A DNA stretch of 64,000 nucleotides from Sinotaia quadrata (lineage: Eukaryota > Mollusca > Gastropoda > Architaenioglossa > Viviparidae): NCBI GenBank assembly GCA_028829895.1, contig CM054182.1, positions 11,315,501-11,379,500 on the forward strand. Reading direction: 5' to 3'. A program made the translations under genes and the position numbers. Of this stretch, positions 37,401 through 48,500 are shown piece by piece. Positions within the stretch are counted from its first letter, which is position 1; the number at the start of each line of letters is the position of its first letter. The notes beneath the pieces were generated by a model. It was not told where the DNA came from. It worked only from the letters and a program-made list of their open reading frames with translations, and ran no database searches.

Positions 37401-37624
37401 TAGTTAATGGATATAGCTTGGTATTGCTAAAAAATAACTCAAGCGTAACCTCAATAAATTCATAAAATTTCTTTTGCAGTCATGATATACTTGACATTCT
37501 AACGCTGGTCAACTATGAAGTTGGGCGAGCCAATGCTGAGATGCCAGAAGGTGTCTTTAAACAGTCACCTGCACCACTGTATTCATTGCGAAAGAAAGTT
37601 GTCTTCAATCATCCAGGACAGTAA
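26108..37624 (+). CDS. CASP8: Caspase-8-like initiator caspase with DED-DED-DD prodomain, copy 2 (complete)
   Basis: Eleven coding exons: 26108-26678, 27316-27371, 27938-28202, 28861-28905, 29629-29871, 30685-30756, 31531-31656, 33693-33791, 35050-35349, 36599-36800, 37480-37624; total 2124 nt, 707 residues. The start ATG is 9 nt after an acceptor, so there is at least one 5' UTR intron. Domains: two death effector domains (about 16-95 with RLDVL, and 112-189), a Pro/Ser/Gln-rich linker (about 210-297), a death-domain-like segment (about 299-394), then p20 (CLIINN, RxGTDSD) with catalytic His542 in ILTHG and Cys585 in QACQG, the linker with PETD606 and QEAD612, and p10 (VSYRSKTQGSW, VNYEV, SLRKK). 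It is longer than vertebrate caspase-8 (about 480 residues) because of the linker and the extra domain. No frameshift; all phases match. Confidence 0.95.
28320..28680 (+). repeat. Degenerate repeat of about 37 bp
   Basis: AACATTATATATAGTACTGT plus TTCTGACAACC blocks recur with many changes in the intron after 28202. Confidence 0.7.
28861..29871 (+). other. Two exons encoding a death-domain-like segment (caspase copy 2)
   Basis: Exon 28861-28905 supplies a first helix (LPLEFVKELAVFIP). Exon 29629-29871 supplies EYWQEFFNKLGV (helix 2 with Trp), VAVIRWL (helix 4 with Trp), FVLALLHAG (helix 5) and NVAEHL (helix 6). The order and spacing follow the death domain, as in FADD. The intron between them is 723 bp, and the equivalent large exon in copy 1 is 1008-1244. 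No homology search was possible. Confidence 0.7.
31030..31530 (+). repeat. About 85-bp repeat ending at a splice acceptor
   Basis: TTTACACCTGATGTATAATT then TATCAG recurs at 31440-31462 and, in diverged form, upstream. The last copy, ACACCTGATGTATGGTTCAG, is the acceptor of exon 31531-31656. The stretch 31376-31530 contains two clear copies; earlier ones are weak. Confidence 0.7.
31874..32081 (+). repeat. Perfect 104-bp tandem duplication
   Basis: The segment starting GTACATTATTTCTTTTGTTG at 31874 is repeated from 31978, with no difference seen apart from the edges. The identity implies a very recent duplication or an assembly artefact. Confidence 0.9.
34320..34555 (+). repeat. About 110-bp duplication with GT microsatellite
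   Basis: CTAAGTTGTTTGCACAGGAA plus GTAGAA occurs at about 34350 and 34466, each preceded by a GT-rich stretch (pure GT at about 34410-34436). Confidence 0.75.
35050..35349 (+). other. Catalytic p20 exon (His and Cys dyad), copy 2
   Basis: A 300-bp exon, exactly the same size and phase as 11982-12281 in copy 1. It carries [11 protein letters not shown] (catalytic His) and FFLQACQG (catalytic Cys). The residue before the His is Thr in both copies, whereas caspase-8 of vertebrates has Ser. Confidence 0.95.
35960..36255 (+). repeat. 28-bp minisatellite, about 10 copies
   Basis: GAGTGAGTAATGCAAGGTTA plus TCATTACT repeats with small indels, inside the intron between the catalytic and p10 exons of copy 2. 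Confidence 0.88.
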
Positions 37625-38048
37625 ATTAAAGCAATCAACCAGGACAGTAATCACCCAGAACAGTCAGTTAAAGTAATCCAAGGACAGTAAATTAATAATC
37701 CATGGCAGTGAATTAATCATCCAGAACAGTATATTAAAGCAATCATCCAGGACAGTAAATTAAATCAGTCACCCAGAACAGTATACCAAATCAATCACCA
37801 AGGACAGTAAATTAAATCAATCACCGAGGACTGTAAATTAAATCAACCACCCAGGACAGTAAATTAAATCAATCACCCAGGACAGTAAATTAAAACAATC
37901 ACCCAGGACAGTAAATTTAATTAATCACCCAAGGCAATAAATTAATCATCTAGAACAGTAAATTAATCACCTAGTACAATAAATTACCTAAACAGTAAAT
38001 TAAAGCAATCACCCAGGACATTAAAAGAATCACTCAGGGCAATTAAAT
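37606..38048 (+). repeat. 26-bp minisatellite that contains the caspase 2 stop codon
   Basis: Unit AATCACCCAGGACAGTAAAT plus TAAATC, about 15 copies with some shorter variants. The first copy overlaps the last codons (AAT CAT CCA GGA CAG TAA), so the C-terminal residues NHPGQ and the stop codon are encoded by the repeat. AATAAA motifs occur at 37937, in a later copy near 37980, and at 38103 just after the array. Confidence 0.92.
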
Positions 38049-38534
38049 GTCTTAAAACTTATAATTATTGGCTAGTTTTAACAGCTTAAAATGTTAATTT
38101 ACAATAAAATTATTAATAATGAGTCTTGTCTTAAATAGCTTACTTTCAAATAATTTTTAAGTTACATGGATTTATACAAAATCTTTTTCAAGGTTAAGAC
38201 TATAAATTATTTGTTTAAAGAATTTTTTTTAATGTATATTAATGAATTTGTTCAGTTGTTGAAAAATGATTAACCATTTCCTTGTAGCCAATCTACATGG
38301 TACATTTTTTCTTAACCATTCAGAGGGGATAAATGAAACCAAAAATTGTATAAAATGTTAACTAAAATATTGCTTTAAAAAAATATATGTTAAACTGGTG
38401 CTGTCCCCACATATTAATGTTCAGAATATTTAATATTTACTTTCTTTTCAGTAAGTTTGAACATTTTTCAGTGTGTTTGATAAATGTTTAAATGAATAAA
38501 AAAAAATAAATGAGCTATAAATCATCAGCCAATA

Positions 38535-38730
38535 TTTTAGAGTTTTGCACCTCTTAGAATAATGCACCTTCTTAGCGTCTGTAGCATAGGAATACACTTA
38601 CGAGTCTTGCTTGTGAGAACTGTTTATGTATAAAAGGATCGAGGAGAACTATTTTAAACCAGTGCGCGTCGTCTGGACTACTACAGACGCTAAGAAGGTG
38701 CATTATTCTAAGAGGTGCAAAACTCTAAAA
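38535..38730. mobile_element. Palindromic MITE with 50-bp perfect terminal repeats, TA target site
   Basis: The left arm 38532-38584 and right arm 38681-38733 are perfect reverse complements over 53 bases, with a 96-base centre. The repeat proper, starting TTTTAGAGTTTTGCACC, is flanked by TA on both sides (38533-38534, 38731-38732), suggesting a Tc1/mariner-type TA duplication. The centre holds GTATAAAAGG and GTGCGCGTCGTCTGG. No ORF. The arms being identical suggests a recent insertion. Confidence 0.82.
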
Positions 38731-39156
38731 TATAATCCCTAATAAAATTTATAATAAGAAATATTAGTCAAAACTAAACACATTTTCCATATATTGTAAA
38801 TATAGTTATCAAACAACTAACACTAATAATTTATCAAATATATTTTTATAAAAATGTTAAAAATATAAACTTAGCCAACTTGCTGGCAGTGTATCTAAAC
38901 AAAACAAACAAACGCCCTGACATTAATTGGAAAACAAACTGCTTTCAGTACCTCTAATTGACCTCTCACCCTGTTCGCAGATGAACCCGAGAACGTCCCC
39001 ATTGGGTCGTGCATGGGGCAAGTGGAGACAATCACAGGAGAAAAATAAATTTTCTGATTACCCCCTCCTTTTTTCCGTGACATTAAAAAATATAAACAAC
39101 CCATTTTTATAGTTTGTAAACCTGTCTTTAAAAAGCTAACAAAACTAGAAAACAGA

Positions 39157-39490
39157 CATTAAATCCTGTCCCAACCCAACCAGACAGAATAAATCTATGA
39201 AATTAAGTACTGAAAGCTTCATTAAATCCCAACCCACTCAGCCGGAATAAGCAAATCTGGATATAAAATTAACAGTTGAAAGTGTTATTCAATCCCAACC
39301 CACACAGCCAGAATAAATAAATCTGAGCATGAAATTAACAGTTTTGAAGGCTTCATTAAATCCCAACCCACTCATCCAGAGTAAGTAAATCTGGGTATGA
39401 GATTAACAGTGTTGAAAACTTCATTCAATCCCAACCCATTTAGTATGTAGCGTCATTCACAATCCCAACCCATTCACACAGAATAAATAG
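39157..39490 (+). repeat. About 66-bp minisatellite, 5 copies
   Basis: TTAAATCCCAACCCACTCAG plus CCAGAATAAATAAATCTG and ATGAAATTAACAGTTTTGAA blocks; the last copies are shortened. Confidence 0.88.
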
Positions 39491-39704
39491 ACATTATTAA
39501 TTTGTTTATTATTGATTTAAAAACTTTGTTAAAATGTGATACAGTAGTATAGATGGTGTTTATGCATGTGTTTGAGAGAGAGAGAGAATTATATGAAATG
39601 TAGAGGGGAAGATTTGATGAAAATCGATATACTCATTTTGTATCATATAATCTGTTGTTAAAAATTAAACTTGGAAATATACTAGGACTGTGTTCTTTTC
39701 ATTG

Positions 39705-40015
39705 ATTCATTGTTTTGTTCAGTGCTTTTCTAATCTTTGTTTTGTTCAGTGCTTTGCTTATCTTTGTTTTGCTCAGTGCTTTCATAATCTTTCTTTGTTT
39801 TGTTCAGTGCTTTCCTAATCTTTGTTTTGTTTTGTTCAGTGCTTTCCTAATCTTTGTTTTGTTTAGTTCATTGCTTTCTTTTTGTTTTGTTTTGTTTAGT
39901 GCTTTCCTAATCTTTGTTTTGTTCTGTGCTTTCTTTATCTTTATTTGTTCAGTGCTTTCCTAACCTTTGTTTTGTTCAGTGCTTTCCTTTTGTTTTATCT
40001 TTATTTGTTCACCTT
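39705..40015 (+). repeat. T-rich minisatellite of 25-30 bp
   Basis: TTTGTTTTGTTCAGTGCTTT plus CCTAATC repeated about 11 times with variable length. The Phe/Leu-rich ORF here is its translation. Confidence 0.88.
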
Positions 40016-42544
40016 TGAGGACGAGAGGAGTTGGAAATGTTCTAATGATAATTTATATCTACTTCCATCATTTGCTGATTTTGAAGACCGGTGCCACAGG
40101 CACCAGTGAGATTCTGATGAGGACATAGAAACAGGCATTGCAGACAGTGATAAATGGTGTTATGCCCGGTCTCAGCTCATTTCTGTTGTCTATTTGCGCT
40201 CACTCGATAGAAAAAGCATTATCAGGTCAGGACAAGGGAATATGGTGCAGGTGATCTTGCATTGATACATAACTGAAATATGATTGGTTGGTTGCTTTTC
40301 TATCACTAAGATGCTCTTGGATGTGTGCACTGGTCTAATTGTGCTGGTCCACAGACTATTAGAGTGGCAATATCAACCTGGGTAATGGTGACGGAAAAAG
40401 GTAGTATACTTCTCTGGTGGTTAAAATAATCAGGATATTTAGCATGTAGTGTGGTGAAAATAATGACCTACTGTTTCCCTTGGTTTCTGAAGTATGGTGG
40501 GTCTTGAATTTTATTCGTGGGACTGCTCTGATTTCATGTATTTTCATTTATTGCAGAGCCAATTTATTCTATTCTATGCACTTTACTTTCAGGCTACTTT
40601 TACCCTTAGAGTGCCAAGTGTCATTTATTTGTCGTGTTTCCATATTTTTCATCTTTTGTGCAGATGTTTCTTTGATGTTGTAAATAGTCTTGCTGTCTTT
40701 ATCAGATATTGTTGCCCATCTAATGGCTAGGGTTGAGGCTTTTTGTTAGTACTGAAGCTAAGCATGGTCCTCTTTTTCTGATTCATTAGTAGTCTTGGTA
40801 TTGTTCAGTGTCTTCATCACTATGTTGATGTTCACTAGTTGTGGAATTGTGGGCCATATATGATAGCCATTGTATTGCAAATTTTTAGTAAGAGAGTTAT
40901 TTTGCATGCACTCTTTAAGCAGCAAAGCTATCTACCATAGGGTTGTATGAAGAGCATGGTTGGCTCAGCATCCATGAATTGTGATTTAACTTCACTAGAT
41001 GCCATGAGTTTGGGTAGCTTTTGAGTGTGCTAGGAGCTTTGCTGCCATCATTTTGGATAACCAAGGCCAGATTGTTTTGACTTTGCTTTGTTCAGAGCAG
41101 AAATTTGAATCTCAGTTATCTGCATGGTAGATAACCCACGCCATGGATGTTACAACTTTGTTGAAAGCAGAAAAACTGAACCTCAGCTATCCTTGTGGTA
41201 GATAACCCTGGCCAGGGCTGTTTCAACTTTCTCCACTCAAAGCAGGAAAGCTCCTTTCATGTCAATGAAATTCAAGGTGGGTGCATTGCTTGCATCAAAC
41301 AGTTTGTTCAGCAAGCGAATGATTAAAAACAATGAATGAATTTTTTTTAAAAACTAAAATGATTTAACTTATTCAAACACATCATTAAAATAATTTAATT
41401 TTCGTGGCAAAAATACTTTTGTATGAAATTTCACAATGTTTTACACATATTTCATTTAGAATTTTACCACTAAGGTACAACAAAAGACATTTCATAACAT
41501 TTTAGGGGTAAATATCTTTATTAATTTAATAATTTCACTTGCAACTGAATGGAATGTTGAAGAAATTAATGATTAACGAAGTCCTCTACTCACACACTCA
41601 ATGATTTCTTTAAAATGTATATCAGACGTTTGTTATCTTTGCATCTGTTTCTTCATGAAAATTAACAAAATCCTCCAATAAACACTTTCATTATCTCTTG
41701 TTAAGGTTACATTTTTGCTTCACATATTTTTACAAGGTTACTGCTGAAACATGAATCAACATTTATGCATATTAAATCCAAAGACGATGACAATCAAGCA
41801 TTTACAAGGAAAAGTCTGTGATACAATTGAGTCATTTTATTGGTAATTAATTCATTTTTAAAAAGAACTTTCTTTTGACCTGAGGATATGCAAAATTTGA
41901 CACACACTTCAATCATACTTGCTAAAGTTATTAACTTCTGAACAAACACATCAGTAATATTATAATATTGCACAAGTAAATTTATAGATTTGATAATAAA
42001 AAATCAAGACATATATCAATCAACTGACATTTATCACAAGCGACAACACATATCCTTTCAGCTTTCTTCAATATACACATTGCTTGAATCACTCAAATAC
42101 ATTTCTCTATTTTATGTCATTCAAGAAAGAGAAACTACAGAGCCACAAGTGTTTCAAACACATTTTGATGTGCAGTTATACCTAATGGTAGTATCCACAT
42201 TATTTCCAAAGTTAAAAGATGACTTGTAGCTTGAAACATACATAAACAGCATTACAAAATATATCACATTATATTAACGTTTCTATAGGAAGTATCCAAG
42301 TGTTTCCATGCTGGCAAACGCAGTTCATGAAATTACACATGCCTCAGTGCATTTATAAAATATCATGACATAAATCATATCTACTGAGTTTAGGTTAAAC
42401 AAGTGACTCCTTGCTAAAAAAAATAAAAATAAATAAATCACAAAATTAGAGATAATTTCAACTGTGATCTGTGATATTAATATAATGCTGCATTTAAAAT
42501 GATTCAAGAGAAGACCAGTAAATATGGAACACAACACAAAGTAT

Positions 42545-45500
42545 TTAGCTTAATTCCATTGGAGGGGGCGGGGCCAATCGAAGGCGAAAATTCTCATTCT
42601 GAAACATGCTTAATGGTTTCCAATGGCCTGATGACTTTTCTGGCTTGGATAATTCTGCAAGAATTGTTAACTGCAACAAAAATCAGAATTTACCACTAAT
42701 AAAACCAAGAGCACAGCCTGCTACATTTATTTTCTAAAAAATGGAATGGTTATATTAATAAAATTTTTAGACATGTCTTCCCTTGCAAGTACAATGAGTA
42801 GGATGTTTAGTTGGCTCATACAACAGTACAGGTTAATATGAACAAAACAAAACGAAGAAACAACTTAAGTATAAAATAAAAAATGTTTATGATAGTTTCT
42901 CCTGAAGACCTATTTGTAATCTGATGTCTCAAATTTTGGTCAAACAATACTGATAATATCTAAAATAAAACATATCCATAATATGTAATATCTAAAAGAT
43001 GCATCCATAATGCATCTAAAACATGTATATATTATATCACATCCAAAAGATGTCCCCATTATCATCTAAAGATGTACTCATAAAGTACTCTGATGATGTA
43101 CTCTGTCTGCTTGTTTCGTATTTATTTATCTTCCTTTTTATTGATCGTGCACACTTTGTATAATATTACTCTTAAAAGTTTTATTTTAAAGAATATAACA
43201 ATTATATAATAAAAAACATATCTTGAAACCATAGAACATGTAATAAGTTTTATATAAGGTTATAATGATTTATAATGTTTTATAATGATTAGTCCTACCC
43301 GTGAAGGTGTTTTCATCGATTGGCGAATGGACTCAAAAGCTCGCACATGTTGTGAATCCAAAGACATCTGAAAGGAAAAAGAAAATCAATCAAAATGATT
43401 GCATAAAGTTCATACAAAAGGTATGTGACTTGAGCAATAAAAACATAATATAGGTATATTAAGTCACTTGTTTAGATTCTTTTGCTCTCTCAATGAATTT
43501 AAATGGAAAGGTTTGTGTCACAGGTATTACTAGAGTTAATAGTATGGACTATAAGAAATACTGCTTCAAATATTGGAACAAAAATCAAGACTCTTTATAC
43601 ATTTTTTCAGCAGAATATTATACCTTGAAGCAATAATTTCACAGCAAAGCAAATTTACACTAATACTTCAAAGCAAACTTAACAGTCACACTTCTCTAAA
43701 CAACTTAACAGTACATAACCAAAAGAAGTCACACCCACAAAAGTTACATCTCCAAGTTGTGGTACATGTAGGAGGGTGCTTTCAGCTTCTGCTGCTTTTG
43801 CACTGGGAAATTGGGGGGAGGGGAGGGAAAATACAGCCTGCTGGCTACATCGTCCTTGCAGTAGAGTTTTAAATCATCTTGTAGTGTTGTTGTGTTCCTC
43901 GAAGTAGAATTTTTTAACACATCTTGTAGTATTTATGTGCGTTCATCTGTTGCAAGACTCTAGCCTGGTACTCCATGGGCTAAAATTGTGGTAGATGTTG
44001 TTGCCTTCACTCCTGATGTTGAAGTAGGAGGGTGGGTGGGAGAGGGTGTCTTACAGAGCCCAGGCTAGTAACACGCCAAACCCATACCTAGTGTGTATGT
44101 GCACCCAGGATGTTCAACCCCCTAGCCTCCTCACAGGTGGTGTTGTCACTGTTGCTGATGTTGTGGCCATCCACAGTGTCTGTTGGGATGCACAAAGATG
44201 GGTGCTGGTGGCCAGTAAAGATTTTTGAGCATGAGCTGAATTATGTCCACAACAGGGAGCTGAAATATCCCCACTGCAGATATTTCTGCTCATAATACTG
44301 CCATTGTTGGTGATTTCTATGGAGTTATTGTGGTCGTTGCTGTTGTTGTTGGCGCTCTTGTTGCTGTTTTATGTCACACTTGATGTGTTGAGATGGTCTG
44401 TTTCTTTTCTTTTTCTTTATTGAAGGCTCTGTTGTTGCTGTTGTTGGTTCTGGCAGTGGTGAGAGAGCGGGGTGGGTCCCCTAACACAGTTGTGCCATTG
44501 TTGATGAATCCCTCGATGTCAGTTGTTGATGTTGTGCTGCAAATGATTTTCTTGGTGGCATCACTGGCAGGGGTGAGAGAGGTGGAACCTCAAGGTAATC
44601 TCATACTTGTTGAGTGTGGCCTCAATTTCAGTTGCTACGTTGATTTTCTTAATGAAATCTTGATCAGTTTGAATGATTTTGTTTTTAGTTTCTGTCCTTG
44701 CCATCTTTTTGTTTGCTATTTTCTGTTCTTTTTAATTCTTTTCATCTTTTTTTACCAGTTGTTGTTGTCTGCAATTTCTTTTCTGCTGTCGTAGTAGTTG
44801 GTGTTTGACTTTTATTTTCTTCAGCTGTGGTAGGCGTAGTTTGTGAAAAAGCCTGTTTTGTTGTTTTTTCCTGGCTATTAGTCTGTTCACTTTCATGTCT
44901 GGGAAAATTTTCCATATTAGTTGGGTATTCATCTCCTTTTTGCAGGTAGTCTGTTGATTGTTTGTGCCCATTATTCTGTTCTTGGTGGTATGATGTTGAC
45001 ATTACCTGAAGGTTTTTCTGTCATTTGAAAGTGTTCCTGGAAGTATAACATGATTGAGAAGAGAATCCAACTTCTCTGTGCAACAAAAGACTGTGGATAA
45101 GTGTTACATCCCAGTATCTCCACAGCATGTTGTTAGTGATTTCTACCAAGCTATCTGGTCACACCCGTAAATATCGTGGTCTATATGTACCGCCAGACAC
45201 GATTTTTTTGCAAACTCATACTGAGCAATTTCATCTTGTTTTTCCAGCCCTATAAAGGGCATGGGAAGGGTGGCAATATAATGTATGACACCCCCGTTTT
45301 TTCACCCTGAAAAGGGCTTGGGAGTGACTTAGTAGCTGTTCAAGTGTTTTGTCTGTCCATTCTTGATTCAGCAATCCATGAAAAAAGATGGGGAGCAAAG
45401 AGCGGGTATGTCCAAGTTACTCAGCTGCTGGCAGTTGAATGTTCTGACTATTTGTTCTGTCTGTCATACTTCCAAGCAACTTAACAACCACACCTCCAAA

Positions 45501-48500
45501 CAACTTAACCATACCTCCAACAATTACATCTCCAAACAACTTAACAGCCATACCTCCAACAGTTACACCTCAAACCAACTTAACAACCACACCTCCAACA
45601 GTTACATCTCCAAACAATCTAACTACCATATATACAACAGTTAAACCTCCAAGCAGCTTAACAACCACATCTCCAAACAACTTAACAACCATATCTCCAA
45701 CAATCATAGCTCCATGCAAATTTAAACATACCTCCTTGGCTTGTGTCCTCTCTGGCTGTACAGGTCGAAGGTCTTGGTTAGGGTTTGACAGTGAGCGATG
45801 GAAGCGTGTACTAGTGAGCCTGCCACCAGAACGCTTCGTGTTACTGCATAGATAGCACACAAAAGTTTCATCTCCGTCCAACACATGTATGGAGCCAACT
45901 GCCCGTAAGCATGGCTCATGGTAGCAGTGCCCACACCTGCCAGGAAGATGAGTTGTAAAGGTTGATAATACTCAAGTTATAAAGGTTTATAATACTCAAG
46001 TTGTAAAGGTTTATAATACTCGAGTTGTAAAGGTTTATAATACTTGAGTTGTAAAGGTTTATAATACTTGAGTTGTAAAGATCTATAATACTCGAGTTGT
46101 AAAGGTTTATAATACTTGAGTTGTCAAGGTTTATAATACTTGAGTTGTAAAGATTTATAATACTCGAGTTGTAAAGGTTTATAATACTTGAGTTGTAAAG
46201 GTTATTATACTCGAGTTGTAAAGTGAGGGACAGAAGTAATTACACAGACGTTGCCTGTGCAGATATTCAAAACAGTCCAAGTCAGTAAGCAACAAAACCA
46301 AAATAATATTTCACATCTATCAACTTCCAAACAAAATTTATATGATATGTAAAAACATTAATCACAAGCCTCTACAAATGGGCTGTAATGCATATTCCAT
46401 TCTTACCTAAATACAATTACAGGTTCTGTGTCACTTGGATGAGTTATGATTGTGAAGTCAGCATTGCACAGGTTGCAAGCATCCCCACGAGGCACGAAGC
46501 CTCGATTGGCTGCACCTGTCAGACTATGTAGGTGCACATAAAGATCATGATACAAGAGATTCTTGCAGGTTTCCATTAATGTCTGCAACAAAGCACAGTC
46601 CTCAAGATACAAGAATGTATATTTCTCAGACTGTGAACTTGTCTCTATCTAATCATTAATGTCTACAACAAAACACAGTCTTGAAGATGATATTTCTCAG
46701 ACTTCAAACTTGTCTCTTATCTAGTCATTAATGTCTACTAAAACACAGTTGTCAAGGTATAAGATATATAGTCTCAAATTTTGAATTTGTCTCTGTCTAG
46801 TCAATAGTATCCATAACAAAGCACAACTTTCAAGGTATAAGATGTATATTCTTAGACTCTGAACTAGTTTTTATCTAGTCATTAATGTCTGCAACAAAGC
46901 AGTCTTCAAAGTAGACAAATATATATTCTCTGACTGAATTTGTCATTTTCTAATCAATAATGTTCACAACAAAGCAGTATTCAAGGTATTCAAATTATTT
47001 TCTCAAACTTCAAATGCACCTTTATCTAGTCATTAATGTCTGCAACAAAGCAGTCTTTAAAGTAGACAAGTGTATATTCTCTGACCTTGAATTTGTCATT
47101 TTCTAATCAATAATGTTCACCCAACAAAGCAGTCTTCAAGGCACAAAAGTATAATGTCAAGTTAAGATATTACTTCTAGTCATTCATATAGTGCATGAAG
47201 AGGAGTGAGTGAGAGCAGAAAGATTCTCAATTTTCATTTGTATTCTCAAAATTGTCTAAATTCTCTCCTTTGGTTTGTCTATCAGTCTATTATCTATATC
47301 CTGAAATGTATCTACATTTATTAATCTCTGAGACATACATGCAAATGCAAGTATCGTCTTTTTATTTATGTTTAATTATCCATCCTACATCTAACATTCC
47401 GATTAAGAATATGTGAACACCATTCAAGGTTACCTGTTCATAATTGTAGTTTTCCAGCATACCAATGATAAGCTCTTTAATTTCTCCAAATTTTCCAGTA
47501 TTGTAAGCAGGATCCTGAACACAAAAAGACAACGGTTAAACACTATTGTTTTTTTAAAGTCAACAATAAGAAAAATACTGTCAACAATAAACAGCAGGGA
47601 AAAATGGAAAAGAATAAAAATATAATTTTTGCACTAAATTTTATCTCCATAAAAATATTTAATTGCATGTAGTTATTATTAAACTGAAATAATCTGTGTA
47701 AATATTCAAATTCAATCAAAATGTATCTTTGTTAAATCTTCCATTGTGGGGTAAAGGTTTTAGTTGATATTTTATACCTGACCAACATGTATAATCTGTG
47801 CACTGTAGAGAAAGGGTTTTAGTTGATATTTTATACCTGACCTACATGTATAATCTTCTGTGTTTTGTGCAGTAAGGGTTTTAATGTTCCCATCCTACCT
47901 ACATGCATAATCTTCTGTTTTGTGCAGTAAGGGTTTTAATGTTCACATCCGACCTACATGCATAATCTTCTGCAGAAGAGCAGGTGGAGCAATGTATCCC
48001 ATCATGCTGTTCAATATGTGGTGAGTCATCTCCTTAAAATCTGGGTACAAAAAAATGTTATAGGTATGATTTTTTTGTCATTCATACAAATGTGACAGTG
48101 AAAATCCATTATCATACACAATGCCAGAAATAACAATTAAACAATAAAACATTCACAAAATCTGTCTCTCTATCTACCTATTTATCTATGTTTATAATAT
48201 TTTTAAAAAGGAAAAATATTTCTTACCAAAACGGGTAGGTAAAAGAATGAAAGAAGAAACCAAAGGAAAAACACAATATAAAAAGGCTAACAGTCAGAAA
48301 AAGATCATCCCCCCAAAATGCCAAAGCGATAGGTACAGAAATTGTCAGCAATAATGATACCAAAGTAGATTAACTGAGAAACAGATAAAGAATGGTACAT
48401 GATTCTTTTTATTTTGAAAAGCTTTTGTGAAAATGTTTTGTTTTAGATCAATGCCTGTGGAGTAGTATTGAATGCTGGATAAAGGTGTTAGAGTTTTGGG

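Larger units (their letters stand above)
37625..42544. other. Intergenic region between caspase copy 2 and VPS8 (convergent 3' ends)
   Basis: Contains the 26-bp array, an inverted-repeat element, a 66-bp array, a T-rich array and a pair of about 78-bp repeats (41080-41240, GAGCAGAAA..TCAGTTATC). Stretch 40020-41080 has higher GC and short ORFs without family resemblance; it may be old transposon sequence, but I cannot name it. Confidence 0.5.

Noticed and set aside
45722..45934. Alternative minus-strand frame over the RING exon
   Set aside because: Shadow frame; the true frame gives the RING Cys/His pattern and joins in phase.
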